Shown: positions 32,774-42,093 of the stretch, one piece after another | Layout of the letters: every line of letters starts with the position of its first letter | How positions within the stretch are numbered: position 1 is the stretch's first letter | Assembly (NCBI RefSeq): GCF_000787835.1 | Contig: NZ_BBPP01000023.1 | Location: 1-64,000, forward strand | DNA: 64,000 nt | DNA from: Streptacidiphilus melanogenes | GTDB taxonomy: Bacteria; Actinomycetota; Actinomycetes; Streptomycetales; Streptomycetaceae | Direction of reading: 5' to 3' | Program-made: the position numbers and the translations under genes | The notes under the pieces: model-generated | Told to the model about the DNA's origin: nothing | What the model saw: only the letters and a program-made list of their open reading frames with translations | The model's database searches: none

Positions 32774-35408
32774 GCGAACACCGGCGTAGAACGCCGCAGT
32801 CGCAGCAGCCGCAGAACGGCGGCCACCGCCCCGCGGGCCCGAGCGCGTCGGGTCGCGGCCCGAGCGGTGCCGCCCGCCCGAGCGACGGCATGCCGCCGCG
32901 GCGCACTGCCCGCCCCCAGCCGGGTGGCACCGCCTCTCACGGCATGGGCGCTCCCGGCGGGCCGGCTGGCCAGCCGCGGATGACGCGCGCCGAGATGCGC
33001 CGCGCCGCCCAGACCAAGGGCGGTGGGGCCCGTCGTGGCGGGGGCGGCGGCAACAACCCCCGACGGGGCCGAGGCCGAAGCGCTTCATCGACTACCCGCG
33101 TTGGGGCAAGAGCGGCGTCCGCCGCTGGCTGCCCTCGTGGAAGCTGGTCACCAGCACGTTCCTCTTCGTCTTCGGCGCCCTGACGGCGCTGGTCGGCTAC
33201 GCCTACGCGCACGTGGGCATCCCGAACCCGAATGCGGACAGCCTGAAGCAGGGAAACATCTTCTACTGGGACGACGGCCACACCGTCATGGCCCGGACCG
33301 GCTTCAACCGGCAGAACGTCCAGCTCGCCGAGGTCCCGCTGCCCGTCCAGCACGACTTCATGGCGGCCGAGGACGAGACGTTCGAGACCAACAGCGGCGT
33401 CGACCCGATGTCGATCGTCCGCGCCGTCAAGAACATGGCGACCGGTGGCAGCGTCCAGTCGGGTTCGACGATCACCCAGCAGTTCGTCAAGAACGTCTAC
33501 CTGAACAGCGCCCAGACCGCCACGCGCAAGCTCAGCGAGATCCTGATCTCGATCAAGATCGCCAACGGCGGCATGAAGAAGGACCAGGTGCTCGAGGGCT
33601 ACCTCAACACCAACTACTACGGCCGCGGCGCCTACGGCATCGAGGCGGCGGCCGAGGCCTACTACGGCGTGCACGCCTCGCAGCTGTCGCCCAGCCAGGG
33701 CGCGTTCATCGCCGCCACGGTCAACGAGCCCAGCACCATGCAGAACGTGAAAACCGACGCAGCGGCCAAGCAGCGGGCCATCGGCCGCTGGCAGTACGTG
33801 CTGAACCGCATGGTCGTCAACAAGTGGATGTCGCAGGCGGACCACGACGCTGCCTTCGCCGCCGGCTTCCCGATGCCGAAGGCATGGGCTCCGAACCCGG
33901 GGCTGAAGGGCCAGGTCGGTTACCTGGTCGACCTCGCGCAGAACTACGCCGAGACGCACTCCGGCGGCGCCCTCACCGACGCCAAGCTGGCGCAGGGCGG
34001 CTACAGCATCACAACGACCTTCAACCAGAAGAGGGTCAACGAACTCAGCGCCGCCGTCGCCAAGATGGAGTCGAAGAACATCGACCCCAAGAAGCGCACA
34101 GCCGACAAGAACGTCCAGGTCGGCGCCGCCTCCGTGAACCCCAAGACCGGAGCCCTCGTCGCCATCTACGGTGGCATCGGCGAGGACAAGGGCTACTACG
34201 TCAACAACGCGAACACCTCCGGTGTGCCCGTCGGCTCGACCTTCAAGCCGATCGACCTGGCGTCCGCGATGCAGAACGGTGCGCTCACCTCGCCGGGCGC
34301 GACCACCCGCACGGCGATCACGCCGGACAGCAAGTACAACGCCGACGACTGCCTGAAGATCCACGACCAGCAGGGCAACTGGCTGGAGGACAGGTCCGGC
34401 GAGTCGGCGTGTTCGGAGCCCGACGGCCTGCTGCACCAGGCGAACGACAGCACGACAATGTTCGGCTACCGGACGCTGCGCTATGCGATGGAGCAGTCCA
34501 TCAACACGCCCTACGTGCAGCTGGGCGAGGACGTCGGCTACCGGAACGTGGAGCAGACGGCGGAGAACCTCGGGCTGTCCAAGGACATCCTGCAGAACAA
34601 CACCGCGGGTTTCTTCATCGGCACCTCGACGCCGAGCGCGATCCGTATGGCCAACGTCTACGGGACCTTCGCCAACCAGGGCAACTACCACGACCCCTAC
34701 TCGGTCTCCAAGGTCACGTTCGACGGTCAGACGCAGCCCTGGTCCCTGGTTCCGCAGACCAAGGAGGCGCTGAGCTCGGACATCGCCAACACCGTGACCA
34801 ACGTGCTCCAGGGCGTCGTTCAGAGCGGTACCGGCACCAACGCCAAGGACCTGGGCCGTCCCGCGGCCGGCAAGACCGGTACCACCGACGACTACAAGTC
34901 GGCCTGGTTCATCGGCTTCACGCCGCAGCTGTCCACCTCGGTGGTCCTGTACAAGGAAGACCCGACCAAGCAGACGCTGGAGTCCATGAAGGGCGTCGGC
35001 GGCTTCCCGAAGGTCTTCGGTGCCGTGATGCCGACGCAGGTCTGGGTCGACTACATGACCAACGCGCTCCAGGGGCTGCCGACCGTGGACTTCCCGCCGG
35101 CGCCGCTGCTGCCCAAGGGCGGCAACGAGGCCGGTGCGCCGACCGCGTCGCCGAGCGCCTCGGCGAGCTCCTCCGCGTCGGCGAGCTCCAGCTCCAGCCC
35201 GTCGGCTTCGACGTCGCCCTCGCCGAGTGCGAGCCAGTCCACCCCGAGCGGCGCGGCGGGTGGTCCGACCTGTGGTGATCCGCTCGGCCTGATGGGGCCC
35301 TGCCCGTCGTCGTCCAGTACGAAGAAGCGCGGTGGGGGCGGCGCCGGCGGCCCTGGGGGTGGTCCTACGGACACCACGCCCCCAGCGGCCGGGGTCAACG
35401 GCCAGTAG
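32770..35408 (+). CDS. Bifunctional penicillin-binding protein (GT51 + transpeptidase), frame interrupted
   Basis: A class A PBP that polymerises and crosslinks peptidoglycan. The first part (ATG 32770, MSEHRRRTPQSQQPQNGG to TKGGGARRGGGGGNN) is in one frame; from about 33057 the homologous sequence continues in the -1 frame with KRFIDYPRWGK, a membrane helix (LVTSTFLFVFGALTALVGYA), GT51 motifs AAEDETFETNSGVDP, GGSVQSGSTITQQF and VLEGYLNTNYYGRGAYGIEA, and transpeptidase motifs STFK, SIN and KTGTTD. The tail is Ser/Pro/Gly rich. One missing base in a C5 run (33057-33061) or a G5 run (33040-33044) explains the break. No start codon in the second frame precedes the membrane helix. Confidence 0.85.
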
Positions 35409-35434
35409 GCCCCCGCGCAGCCCCAGTGAGTGAG

Positions 35435-35476
35435 CGCCACGCGGCCCCGACCCGGATGGGTGGGGGCCGCGTGGCG
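35435..35476 (+). terminator. PBP gene terminator
   Basis: A perfect 14-bp stem (arm CGCCACGCGGCCCC) with a 14-base loop, 26 bases after the PBP stop. Confidence 0.75.
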
Positions 35477-35500
35477 TCGTCGGTGCCGCGGTGCATCGCG

Positions 35501-35509
35501 TTGTCCACA
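35501..35509 (+). promoter_or_regulatory. Isolated perfect DnaA box
   Basis: TTGTCCACA, 26 bases upstream of the membrane glycosyltransferase-like gene and about 29 kb from oriC. Confidence 0.5.
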
Positions 35510-35535
35510 ACCCCTGGAAAGGATCGTGCGGCAGG

Positions 35536-37188
35536 ATGAGCGGTATGACGTCGAGTGACCAGCAGGCCGGCGACGCCGGCCGGGGAGACGAACCGGCGCC
35601 GCACCCCTGGGCGGACCCGGAGGAGGACGGCGCGGACGACGTGGACGAGGCTCTGGAGTCCACGCCGGGGCCGGTGCTGCCCGTGCCTCCCCCCGAGGAC
35701 ACCGTCGTCGTGCCCGCGGACGAGGACCCCGTCTCCGCGGCCGCGAGCGAGCTGATCGGGGGCGCCCCCGGCCGGCACGCGCTGCTCGGGGTCAGCTGGT
35801 GGACGGCGGCCCGGGTGCTCGCCGTGATCACCGTGGTGGTCTGGGCGCTGGGCATGGTGCAGAAGGTGCCCTGCTACGACAGCGGCTGGTTCTACGGCGC
35901 CTCCGCGCAGTACGACCACGCCTGTTACAGCGACATCCCGCACCTGTTCACGCTGCGCGGCTTCAACCTGCCCGGCAACATCCCCTACGTCGACAAGATC
36001 CCGGGCTCGACCGACCCGACGATGCAGTACCTGGAGTACCCGGTGCTCACCGGGCTCTTCGTGTGGGGCGCGGCGCAGCTGACGCCGACCGGCGGCGGGG
36101 ACGTCTACCGGGAGCAGATCTTCTACCTGGTCAACGCCGGGATGCTGCTGATCTGTGCGGTCGTGGCCGTGGTCGCGGTGTCGCGCACGCACCGCCGTCG
36201 TCCGTGGGACGCGCTGCTGTTCGCGCTGGCGCCGGTGCTCGCGCTGGACGGGACGATCAACTGGGACATGCTGGCGGTGGCGCTCGCGGCGGTGGGCATG
36301 GCCCTGTGGGCGCGGCGCTATCCGGTCTGGGCGGGTGTGCTGATCGGTCTGGCGACGGCGGCCAAGCTCTACCCGGTCTTCCTGCTGGGCCCGCTGCTGG
36401 TGCTCTGCCTGCGGGCGGGCCGGATGCGCGAGTTCGGCCGGGCCTTCGCCGGTGCGGCGGTCGCCTGGCTGCTGGTCGACATCCCATTCATGATCGCCAA
36501 CTTCTCCGGCTGGGCGACGTTCTACACCTTCAGCGAGTCGCGCGGGGTGGACTTCGGCTCGTTCTGGCTGATCCTCACCCAGAACGGCTGGCTGAACGCC
36601 TCGACCAACACGATCAACACCATCATCGCGATCCTGCTGGTCCTGTCCTGCCTCGGCATCGGCTGGCTCGCGCTCGGAGCCCGGCGCAGGCCGCGCTTCG
36701 CGCAGCTGGCCTTCCTGGTGGTGGCGGCGTTCACGCTGACCAACAAGGTCTACTCGCCGCAGTACGTGCTGTGGCTGCTGCCGCTGGCCGTGCTGGCGCG
36801 CCCGCGCTGGCGGGACTTCCTGATCTGGCAGGCGTGCGAGGTGCTGTACTTCCTCGGGGTCTGGTACTACCTGGCCTACAGCGCGTCCCCGAACCAGCGG
36901 GGCCTCCCGCCGGACTGGTACCACGCCGCCATCGCGCTGCACATCCTGGGGACGCTCTACCTGGTCGTGGTGATCGTCCGCGACATCCTCTCCCCGGCCG
37001 GTGATCCGGTCCGCGCCGACGGCAGCGACGACCCCTCGGGCGGCGTCCTGGACGGCGCGGCGGACGTCTTCACCCTCAGCGGCGTCCGCGTCCAGGCGGC
37101 CCCGACCGACACCACCCGCCCCAGCGGTGCGACGAGCTACGCGGTGGGCAGCGCCCATCTGGACGGCTCGCTGACGGAGCGCATCTGA
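35536..37188 (+). CDS. GT87-type (DUF2029) polyprenyl-linked mannosyltransferase-like membrane protein
   Basis: A 550-residue membrane protein with an acidic Pro-rich N-terminus (about 1-80), then roughly ten membrane helices. The first extracytoplasmic loop has VDKIPGSTDPTMQYLEYPVL, which resembles the acidic loop of C-fold glycosyltransferases of the GT87/DUF2029 family. Such enzymes transfer mannose from polyprenyl-phosphomannose outside the membrane. The substrate is unknown. The ATG at 35536 and another three codons later are both plausible; an upstream GTG in frame overlaps the DnaA box. A perfect 21-bp terminator follows. Confidence 0.8.
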   Translation: MSGMTSSDQQAGDAGRGDEPAPHPWADPEEDGADDVDEALESTPGPVLPVPPPEDTVVVPADEDPVSAAASELIGGAPGRHALLGVSWWTAARVLAVITVVVWALGMVQKVPCYDSGWFYGASAQYDHACYSDIPHLFTLRGFNLPGNIPYVDKIPGSTDPTMQYLEYPVLTGLFVWGAAQLTPTGGGDVYREQIFYLVNAGMLLICAVVAVVAVSRTHRRRPWDALLFALAPVLALDGTINWDMLAVALAAVGMALWARRYPVWAGVLIGLATAAKLYPVFLLGPLLVLCLRAGRMREFGRAFAGAAVAWLLVDIPFMIANFSGWATFYTFSESRGVDFGSFWLILTQNGWLNASTNTINTIIAILLVLSCLGIGWLALGARRRPRFAQLAFLVVAAFTLTNKVYSPQYVLWLLPLAVLARPRWRDFLIWQACEVLYFLGVWYYLAYSASPNQRGLPPDWYHAAIALHILGTLYLVVVIVRDILSPAGDPVRADGSDDPSGGVLDGAADVFTLSGVRVQAAPTDTTRPSGATSYAVGSAHLDGSLTERI

Positions 37189-37193
37189 CGAAG

Positions 37194-37238
37194 AACGGCC
37201 GAGGGGGCGACGCGTCACGCGTCGCCCCCTCGGCCGTT
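37194..37238. terminator. Bidirectional terminator, 21-bp perfect stem
   Basis: A perfect 21-bp stem with a three-base TCA loop fills the gap between two convergent genes and can stop transcription from both sides. Confidence 0.9.
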
Positions 37239-37245
37239 CGCCTGA

Positions 37246-38280
37246 TCAGTGCCGGTCGACGATCCGGTCGAAGAGCGTCGTGGTGTGCCGCAGCGTGGCG
37301 CGCAGCTCCTCACCGACCGTGGGCGGGGCGACCTCGCCCGGAACCCAGAGCAGCGAGACCTGCATGTGCGGGGGCTCGGCGAAGCCGAGCTTGGTGCCGC
37401 TCCAGCTGAACGGGCTGGTGTTGCGGCCGAGGGTGGCCAGGCCCGCGCGGGCGAGGTTCTTGGCGCGGGGCGTCAGGCCGGACATGTTCTTGGGGGCCTC
37501 CAGGCCCACCCCGTGCGCCGTGCCGCCGGCCACGACCAGCAGGTGGCCGTCGCCGGAGACGCGGTGCTGCCGGTAACCGAAGCGGTCGCCCTTGGCCATG
37601 CGGTGCACGTCCATGACGGTGCCGCGGCACTCGATGGCCTCGTGGTCGCCGAGCCACAGCTGGGTGCCGATCCGGGCGCGGAAGCGCACGTCGGGGTACC
37701 AGCCCTGGAGCTGCTCCATCTCCGAGGCGGAGAGGTGGCTGACGAACAGGGTGCGGACCGGCAGGCCCGCGGTGCGCAGCTGGTCGACCCAGCGGGCGGT
37801 CTCGCCGAGCGGGTCGACGCCGTCGGGGCGGTCCATCGGCAGGTGGACGGCGAAGCCCTCCAGCCGGACGTCGTCGACGGCCATGCGCAGCTTGGGCAGG
37901 TCCTCGGGGGTGACCCCGTGCCGCCGCATGCTGGTCATGCACTCCACGATCACGCGGCCGCCGACCAGCGCGCGCACGCCGTCGACGGAGCCGACGGTGC
38001 GGATCACCCGGTGCGGCAGCGGGACCGGGTCCTCGCCGATGCGGTAGGGGGTGAGCACGATCAGGTCGCGGCCGAAGAAGTCCTTGAGCTCGGCGGCCTC
38101 GTACGCGGTGCCGACGGCCAGCAGGTCGGCGCCGAGGCGGGTGGCCTCCTCGGCGAGCCGCGTGTTGCGGAAGCCGTAGCCGTTGCCCTTGGCGACCGGC
38201 ACCAGGCCGGGGAAGGCCCCCAGCACCTTGCGCTGGTGGTCACGCCAGCGGGGGGTGTCCACATACATAGTGAGCGCCAT
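37246..38280 (-). CDS. Alanine racemase-fold PLP protein
   Basis: A 344-residue protein with the alanine racemase N-terminal barrel. The PLP-lysine motif appears as VPVAKGNGYGFRN (about residues 27-39), and RARIGTQLWLGDHEA resembles the second-domain segment. Canonical Alr reads VKADAYGHG at the lysine, so the protein is divergent and may act on another amino acid or regulate PLP. It is followed upstream by femX in the same direction (77-base gap), so it may feed amino acids into wall crosslinks. ATG start with GGAAGG a few bases upstream. Confidence 0.8.
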   Translation of the reverse strand: MALTMYVDTPRWRDHQRKVLGAFPGLVPVAKGNGYGFRNTRLAEEATRLGADLLAVGTAYEAAELKDFFGRDLIVLTPYRIGEDPVPLPHRVIRTVGSVDGVRALVGGRVIVECMTSMRRHGVTPEDLPKLRMAVDDVRLEGFAVHLPMDRPDGVDPLGETARWVDQLRTAGLPVRTLFVSHLSASEMEQLQGWYPDVRFRARIGTQLWLGDHEAIECRGTVMDVHRMAKGDRFGYRQHRVSGDGHLLVVAGGTAHGVGLEAPKNMSGLTPRAKNLARAGLATLGRNTSPFSWSGTKLGFAEPPHMQVSLLWVPGEVAPPTVGEELRATLRHTTTLFDRIVDRH

Positions 38281-38357
38281 GGGAGGCCTTCCGCGTTCCG
38301 GTGTCGGTCGTTGAAGCGTACGCGGACGGGCCGCCTGCCACGTACGAGGACGTCGTC

Positions 38358-39476
38358 TCAGCGACGCTGCATGTACATGTCCAACGCCTTGTGCAGCAGC
38401 TTGTTGAGCGGGAAGTCCCACTCGCCGAGGTACTCGGCCGCCTGGCCGCCGGTGCCCACCTTGAACCGGATCAGTCCGAAGAGGTGGTCCGTCTCGTCCA
38501 GGGTGTCGCTGATGCCGCGCAGGTCGTAGACCGTCGCGCCGAGCGCGTACGCGTCGCGCATCATCCGCCACTGGATGGCGTTGTTCGGCTGCACCTCGCG
38601 CTTGTGCACGGTGGAGGCGCCGTAGGAGTACCAGACGTGCTGACCCACGGTGATCATCGTGGTGCCCGCCAGCGGGTCGCCCTCGTGGTACGCCAGGTAC
38701 AGGCGCATCCGGTTGGGGTCCTCGGCGGTCAGCGCGCGCCACTGGCGCTGGAAGTACGACAGCGGGCGCGGGATGAACTTGTCGCGCTCGGCCGTCTCCA
38801 GGTACAGCTGGTGGAAGACCGGCAGGTCGTCGTAGCCGCCCTGGACGATCTCGACGCCCGACTTCTCGGCCTTCTTGATGTTGCGGCGCCACAGCTGGTT
38901 GAAGCCCTTGAGGATGTCGTCAAGGGAACGGTTGGCCAGCGGCACCTGGAAGACGTAGCGCGGCTGCACGTCGCCGAAGCCGGCGCCGCCGTCCTCGCCC
39001 TGCTGCCAGCCCATCCGGCGCAGCCGGTCCGCGGTGTCGATCGCGCGCGGCTCGTACCAGTCCGCCTCGATGTCGCGCAGGCGCTTGGCCTGGCCGCCGG
39101 CGATGGCGTTCTTGATGGTCTCCGACTGCCAGCGCCGGATGATCACCGGCGGGCCCATCTTCACCGTGAAGGCGCCCTGGCCCTTCAGGTGGTCCAGCAT
39201 CGGGCGCAGCCAGCCCTCGAGGTTCGGGTCGAACCAGTCGATCACCGGACCCTCGGGGAGGTAGGCCAGGTAGCGCTTGACCTTGGGCAGCTGCCGGTAG
39301 AGAACCAGCCCGGCCCCCACGATCTGGTCGCGCTCGTCGAACCAGCCGATCGACTCGTTGCGCCACTCCGACTTGACGTCCGCCCACGAGGGCACCTGCA
39401 TGTGGCTCGCGGACGGCAGGCTCCGGATGAAGGCCAGGTGCTCCTCGCGGCTGATGGTCCTCAGGCGCAGGCTCAT
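38358..39476 (-). CDS. femX: FemX-type peptidoglycan bridge aminoacyltransferase
   Basis: A Fem-family enzyme of 372 residues that uses aminoacyl-tRNA to add an amino acid to the stem peptide of lipid II; in Streptomyces coelicolor FemX adds glycine and is essential. Two GNAT-like domains are joined by a central region with WRRNIKKAEKSGVEI; the C-terminal part reads YSYGASTVHKREVQPNNAIQ and LRGISDTLDE, as in family members. The ATG at 39476 starts MSLRLRTISREEH and has GAGGAG about 8 bases upstream; an upstream GTG/ATG adds eleven unconserved residues. Confidence 0.93.
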   Translation of the reverse strand: MSLRLRTISREEHLAFIRSLPSASHMQVPSWADVKSEWRNESIGWFDERDQIVGAGLVLYRQLPKVKRYLAYLPEGPVIDWFDPNLEGWLRPMLDHLKGQGAFTVKMGPPVIIRRWQSETIKNAIAGGQAKRLRDIEADWYEPRAIDTADRLRRMGWQQGEDGGAGFGDVQPRYVFQVPLANRSLDDILKGFNQLWRRNIKKAEKSGVEIVQGGYDDLPVFHQLYLETAERDKFIPRPLSYFQRQWRALTAEDPNRMRLYLAYHEGDPLAGTTMITVGQHVWYSYGASTVHKREVQPNNAIQWRMMRDAYALGATVYDLRGISDTLDETDHLFGLIRFKVGTGGQAAEYLGEWDFPLNKLLHKALDMYMQRR

Positions 39477-39630
39477 GTGGGGGTGCTCCTCGGGCGTGGA
39501 TCGCGTCAAGTGCGCAGCCTACTGCCCTGGCGGAGCACCCCATAGAGGTGACGTGCCGCGCGCGGAGCCTCCGCGCGCGGCCGGTCGGACCGGCGGCCGG
39601 ATCAGTCGGCCGGCCGGCTCGGTGCCCGGG

Positions 39631-39960
39631 TCAGATCAGCCCGCCGTGCGCGAGGCCGATGCCGAGCCCGACCGCGGCCATGCCGCCGGTCACCACGATG
39701 ACGAAGCGTTCGGCCGTCGTCGCGGACCGGTACTGCGCGAAGGCCGCCGTGATCACGCCCGCCAGCCCCGTCCAGGAGGCCAGGATGTGCAGGCTGTGAA
39801 AGGCGCAGGTGGCGATCGCGATGATGCCGAGGACCGCGGTGACGGCGGTGAGCGTGTTCTCCAGGGGGTGCGGTTTGCCGTCGGTGTTGAACAGGGCCGC
39901 CAACGGATTGCGGCGGGGGGCCTGGCCGGCAGCACGGACCGGCGGGGCTGACTGAGCCAT
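39631..39960 (-). CDS. Small three-helix membrane protein
   Basis: A 109-residue protein with a polar N-terminus (about 1-35) and three hydrophobic segments near 38-60, 64-80 and 87-107. The start has a strong AAGGAGG site 7 bases upstream, supporting that it is real. It is conserved in position upstream of rpsF in Streptomyces. Function unknown. Confidence 0.75.
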   Translation of the reverse strand: MAQSAPPVRAAGQAPRRNPLAALFNTDGKPHPLENTLTAVTAVLGIIAIATCAFHSLHILASWTGLAGVITAAFAQYRSATTAERFVIVVTGGMAAVGLGIGLAHGGLI

Positions 39961-40050
39961 GGGACCGCCTCCTTAGGGAGGTCAAGCGATGACGCACAGT
40001 AGTGCGCCTCGTACCCGATGTGTACAGATTGCGGCGGTACGAGGGCGGAT

Positions 40051-40080
40051 TTCAAGCCCCCGATCGGGTGCCTGTAGGCT
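40051..40080 (+). promoter_or_regulatory. Putative rpsF operon promoter
   Basis: TTCAAG and TAGGCT hexamers separated by 18 bases, about 145 bases upstream of rpsF in a 266-base intergenic gap that contains no gene. Confidence 0.4.
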
Positions 40081-40226
40081 GGACCGTCTGCACCGGTGTG
40101 CTCCCGTCCGACATCGTCGTATCCGGCGTTGTCAGTGGCGGTCGCTACCGTTGCCGACGTGAATTGAAGACCCTCCTGCCACGGAGAGACCGTGGCCGCC
40201 TGAGTCCAGAGGAGGTGGGTTCCGCA

Positions 40227-40517
40227 ATGCGTCACTACGAGGTCATGGTGATCCTCGACCCGTCCGTCGAGGAGCGCGCTGTCGCCCCGCTGATCGAGAA
40301 CTTCGCCAATGTCGTCAAGACTGGCGGCGGTTCCGTCGAGAAGATCGACACCTGGGGTCGTCGTCGTCTGGCGTACGAGATCAAGAAGCAGTCCGAGGGC
40401 ATCTACTCCGTGCTCGACATCAAGGCTGAGCCTGCTGTCGTCAAGGAGCTGGACCGTCAGCTCAACCTGAGCGAGCAGGTGCTGCGCACCAAGGTCCTGC
40501 GCCCGGACACCCACTGA
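40227..40517 (+). CDS. rpsF: 30S ribosomal protein S6
   Basis: A 96-residue ribosomal protein starting [17 protein letters not shown] and ending [11 protein letters not shown]. It pairs with S18 on the platform of the small subunit. The ATG at 40227 is the family start and has AGGAGG about 11 bases upstream; the frame extends upstream without similarity. It leads the rpsF-ssb-rpsR-rplI operon. Confidence 0.98.
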   Translation: MRHYEVMVILDPSVEERAVAPLIENFANVVKTGGGSVEKIDTWGRRRLAYEIKKQSEGIYSVLDIKAEPAVVKELDRQLNLSEQVLRTKVLRPDTH

Positions 40518-40644
40518 GCAATGCCGCTCCCGCTCGACTGTTCGGGCGGAGCATCCGAGCAACCCGCGGCTGACCGTGCTCCGGCACGGCGGCAGCACCC
40601 CGCAATCCAGCTAATCCCGCACGTCTTCTCCCGAGAGGTCGAAC

Positions 40645-41229
40645 ATGGCAGGCGAGACCGTCATCACCCTTGTCGGCAACCTTGTCGACGACCCTGAGCT
40701 GCGGTTCACCCCGTCGGGTGCGGCCGTCGCGAAGTTCCGCATCGCGTCGACCCCCCGCACCTTCGACCGTCAGACCAACGAGTGGAAGGACGGCGAGAGC
40801 CTCTTCCTCACGTGCAACGTCTGGCGGCAGCCCGCGGAGAACGTGGCCGAGTCGCTGCAGCGCGGCATGCGCGTCATCGTGCAGGGCCGTCTGCGTCAGC
40901 GCTCCTACGAGACCAAGGAAGGCGAGAAGCGGACCGTCTTCGAGGTCGAGGTCGACGAGGTCGGTCCGAGCCTGCGCTCGGCGACCGCCAAGGTCACCCG
41001 GGCCCAGCGCTCCGGTGGTCCCGGCGGCGGCTTCGGCGGGGGCCAGCAGGGCGGCGGTTACGGCGGTGGCCAGCAGGGCGGTGGCTGGGGCGGTGGCTCC
41101 CAGTCCGGCCCGTCCGACGACCCGTGGGCGTCCAGCGCCCCGGCCGGCGGTGGCCAGCAGGGCGGCGGCGGTGGCGGCTGGGGCGGCGCCCCGGCCGGCG
41201 GTGGTTACTCGGACGAGCCCCCGTTCTAG
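40645..41229 (+). CDS. ssb: Single-stranded DNA-binding protein
   Basis: SSB of 194 residues: the OB fold spans about 1-110 ([41 protein letters not shown]), followed by a Gly/Gln-rich flexible linker with repeated GGQQGGG units and the acidic tip SDEPPF that binds partner proteins. It sits between rpsF and rpsR, 127 bases after rpsF, with GAGAGG near the ATG. Confidence 0.98.
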   Translation: MAGETVITLVGNLVDDPELRFTPSGAAVAKFRIASTPRTFDRQTNEWKDGESLFLTCNVWRQPAENVAESLQRGMRVIVQGRLRQRSYETKEGEKRTVFEVEVDEVGPSLRSATAKVTRAQRSGGPGGGFGGGQQGGGYGGGQQGGGWGGGSQSGPSDDPWASSAPAGGGQQGGGGGGWGGAPAGGGYSDEPPF

Positions 41230-41312
41230 ACGGCGGCTCGGCGGCCGCGCTCAGCGGTCTGACCGCACCTGGCGGTCAACACAAGACTTGATCACGAACA
41301 CTGGAGTACACG

Positions 41313-41549
41313 ATGGCGAAGCCGCCCGTGCGCAAGCCTAAGAAGAAGGTTTGCGTCTTCTGCAAGGACAAGATCACCTACGTCGACTACAAGGACACGA
41401 ACCTGCTTCGCAAGTTCATCTCCGACCGTGGGAAGATCCGCGCCCGCCGGGTCACCGGCAACTGCACCCAGCACCAGCGCGACGTGGCCACGGCTGTGAA
41501 GAACAGCCGCGAGGTCGCTCTGCTGCCCTACACCTCGACCGCTCGCTGA
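41313..41549 (+). CDS. rpsR: 30S ribosomal protein S18
   Basis: A 78-residue basic protein, [20 protein letters not shown] at the start. The CVFC pair and the later GNCTQHQ give a set of ligands that could bind zinc (C+ form). Actinomycetes often carry a second, zinc-free S18 elsewhere. It lies 83 bases after ssb and 19 before rplI. Confidence 0.97.
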   Translation: MAKPPVRKPKKKVCVFCKDKITYVDYKDTNLLRKFISDRGKIRARRVTGNCTQHQRDVATAVKNSREVALLPYTSTAR

Positions 41550-41568
41550 ATAGGAGGGTGACCGAATC

Positions 41569-42015
41569 ATGAAGATCATCCTCACGAACGAGGTCTCCGG
41601 CCTCGGCACCGCCGGCGACATCGTCGAGGTCAAGGACGGGTACGCCCGCAACTACCTGGTCCCGCGTGGCTTCGCCATCCGCTGGACCAAGGGCGGCCAG
41701 AAGGACGTGGACGCGATCCGTCGCGCCCGCAAGATCCACGAGATCCAGACCCTGGAGCAGGCCAACGAGGTCAAGGCCAAGCTGGAGGCGCTCAGCGTCA
41801 AGCTGGCCGTCCGTGCGGGCGACTCCGGTCGTCTGTTCGGCTCGGTGACCCCGAGCGACGTCGTCGAGGCCATCAAGGCCGTCGACGGCCCGCTGGTCGA
41901 CAAGCGCCGCGTCGAGATCGGCTCCCCGATCAAGACCACCGGTGCCCACCAGGTCACCGTCAAGCTGCACCCCGAGGTTGCCGCTGCCATCAGCGTCAAC
42001 GTCGTCGCCGCCTGA
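41569..42015 (+). CDS. rplI: 50S ribosomal protein L9
   Basis: A 148-residue L9 with the N-terminal RNA-binding domain ([39 protein letters not shown]), a long connecting helix (about 45-75) and the C-terminal domain. AGGAGG precedes the ATG. It closes the operon and is followed by a T-tailed terminator. Confidence 0.98.
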   Translation: MKIILTNEVSGLGTAGDIVEVKDGYARNYLVPRGFAIRWTKGGQKDVDAIRRARKIHEIQTLEQANEVKAKLEALSVKLAVRAGDSGRLFGSVTPSDVVEAIKAVDGPLVDKRRVEIGSPIKTTGAHQVTVKLHPEVAAAISVNVVAA

Positions 42016-42036
42016 CGATCGCTCATCTGAGCTGAG

Positions 42037-42069
42037 AAGGGGCGCGGGATCTGATCCCGCGCCCCTTTT
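42037..42069. terminator. rplI terminator, bidirectional
   Basis: A perfect 14-bp stem (arm AAGGGGCGCGGGAT) with a CTG loop and a T4 run on the plus strand; the complementary strand also shows an A-rich left arm, so it may serve the convergent MATE gene. Confidence 0.88.
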
Positions 42070-42093
42070 GCCATGCCAAGCGCCCCTGTCGGG

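Noticed and set aside
32937-35855. 972-codon minus-strand frame opposite the PBP gene
   Set aside because: Codon composition mirrors the PBP gene and the product is a low-complexity Arg/Val/Gly sequence without recognisable domains.
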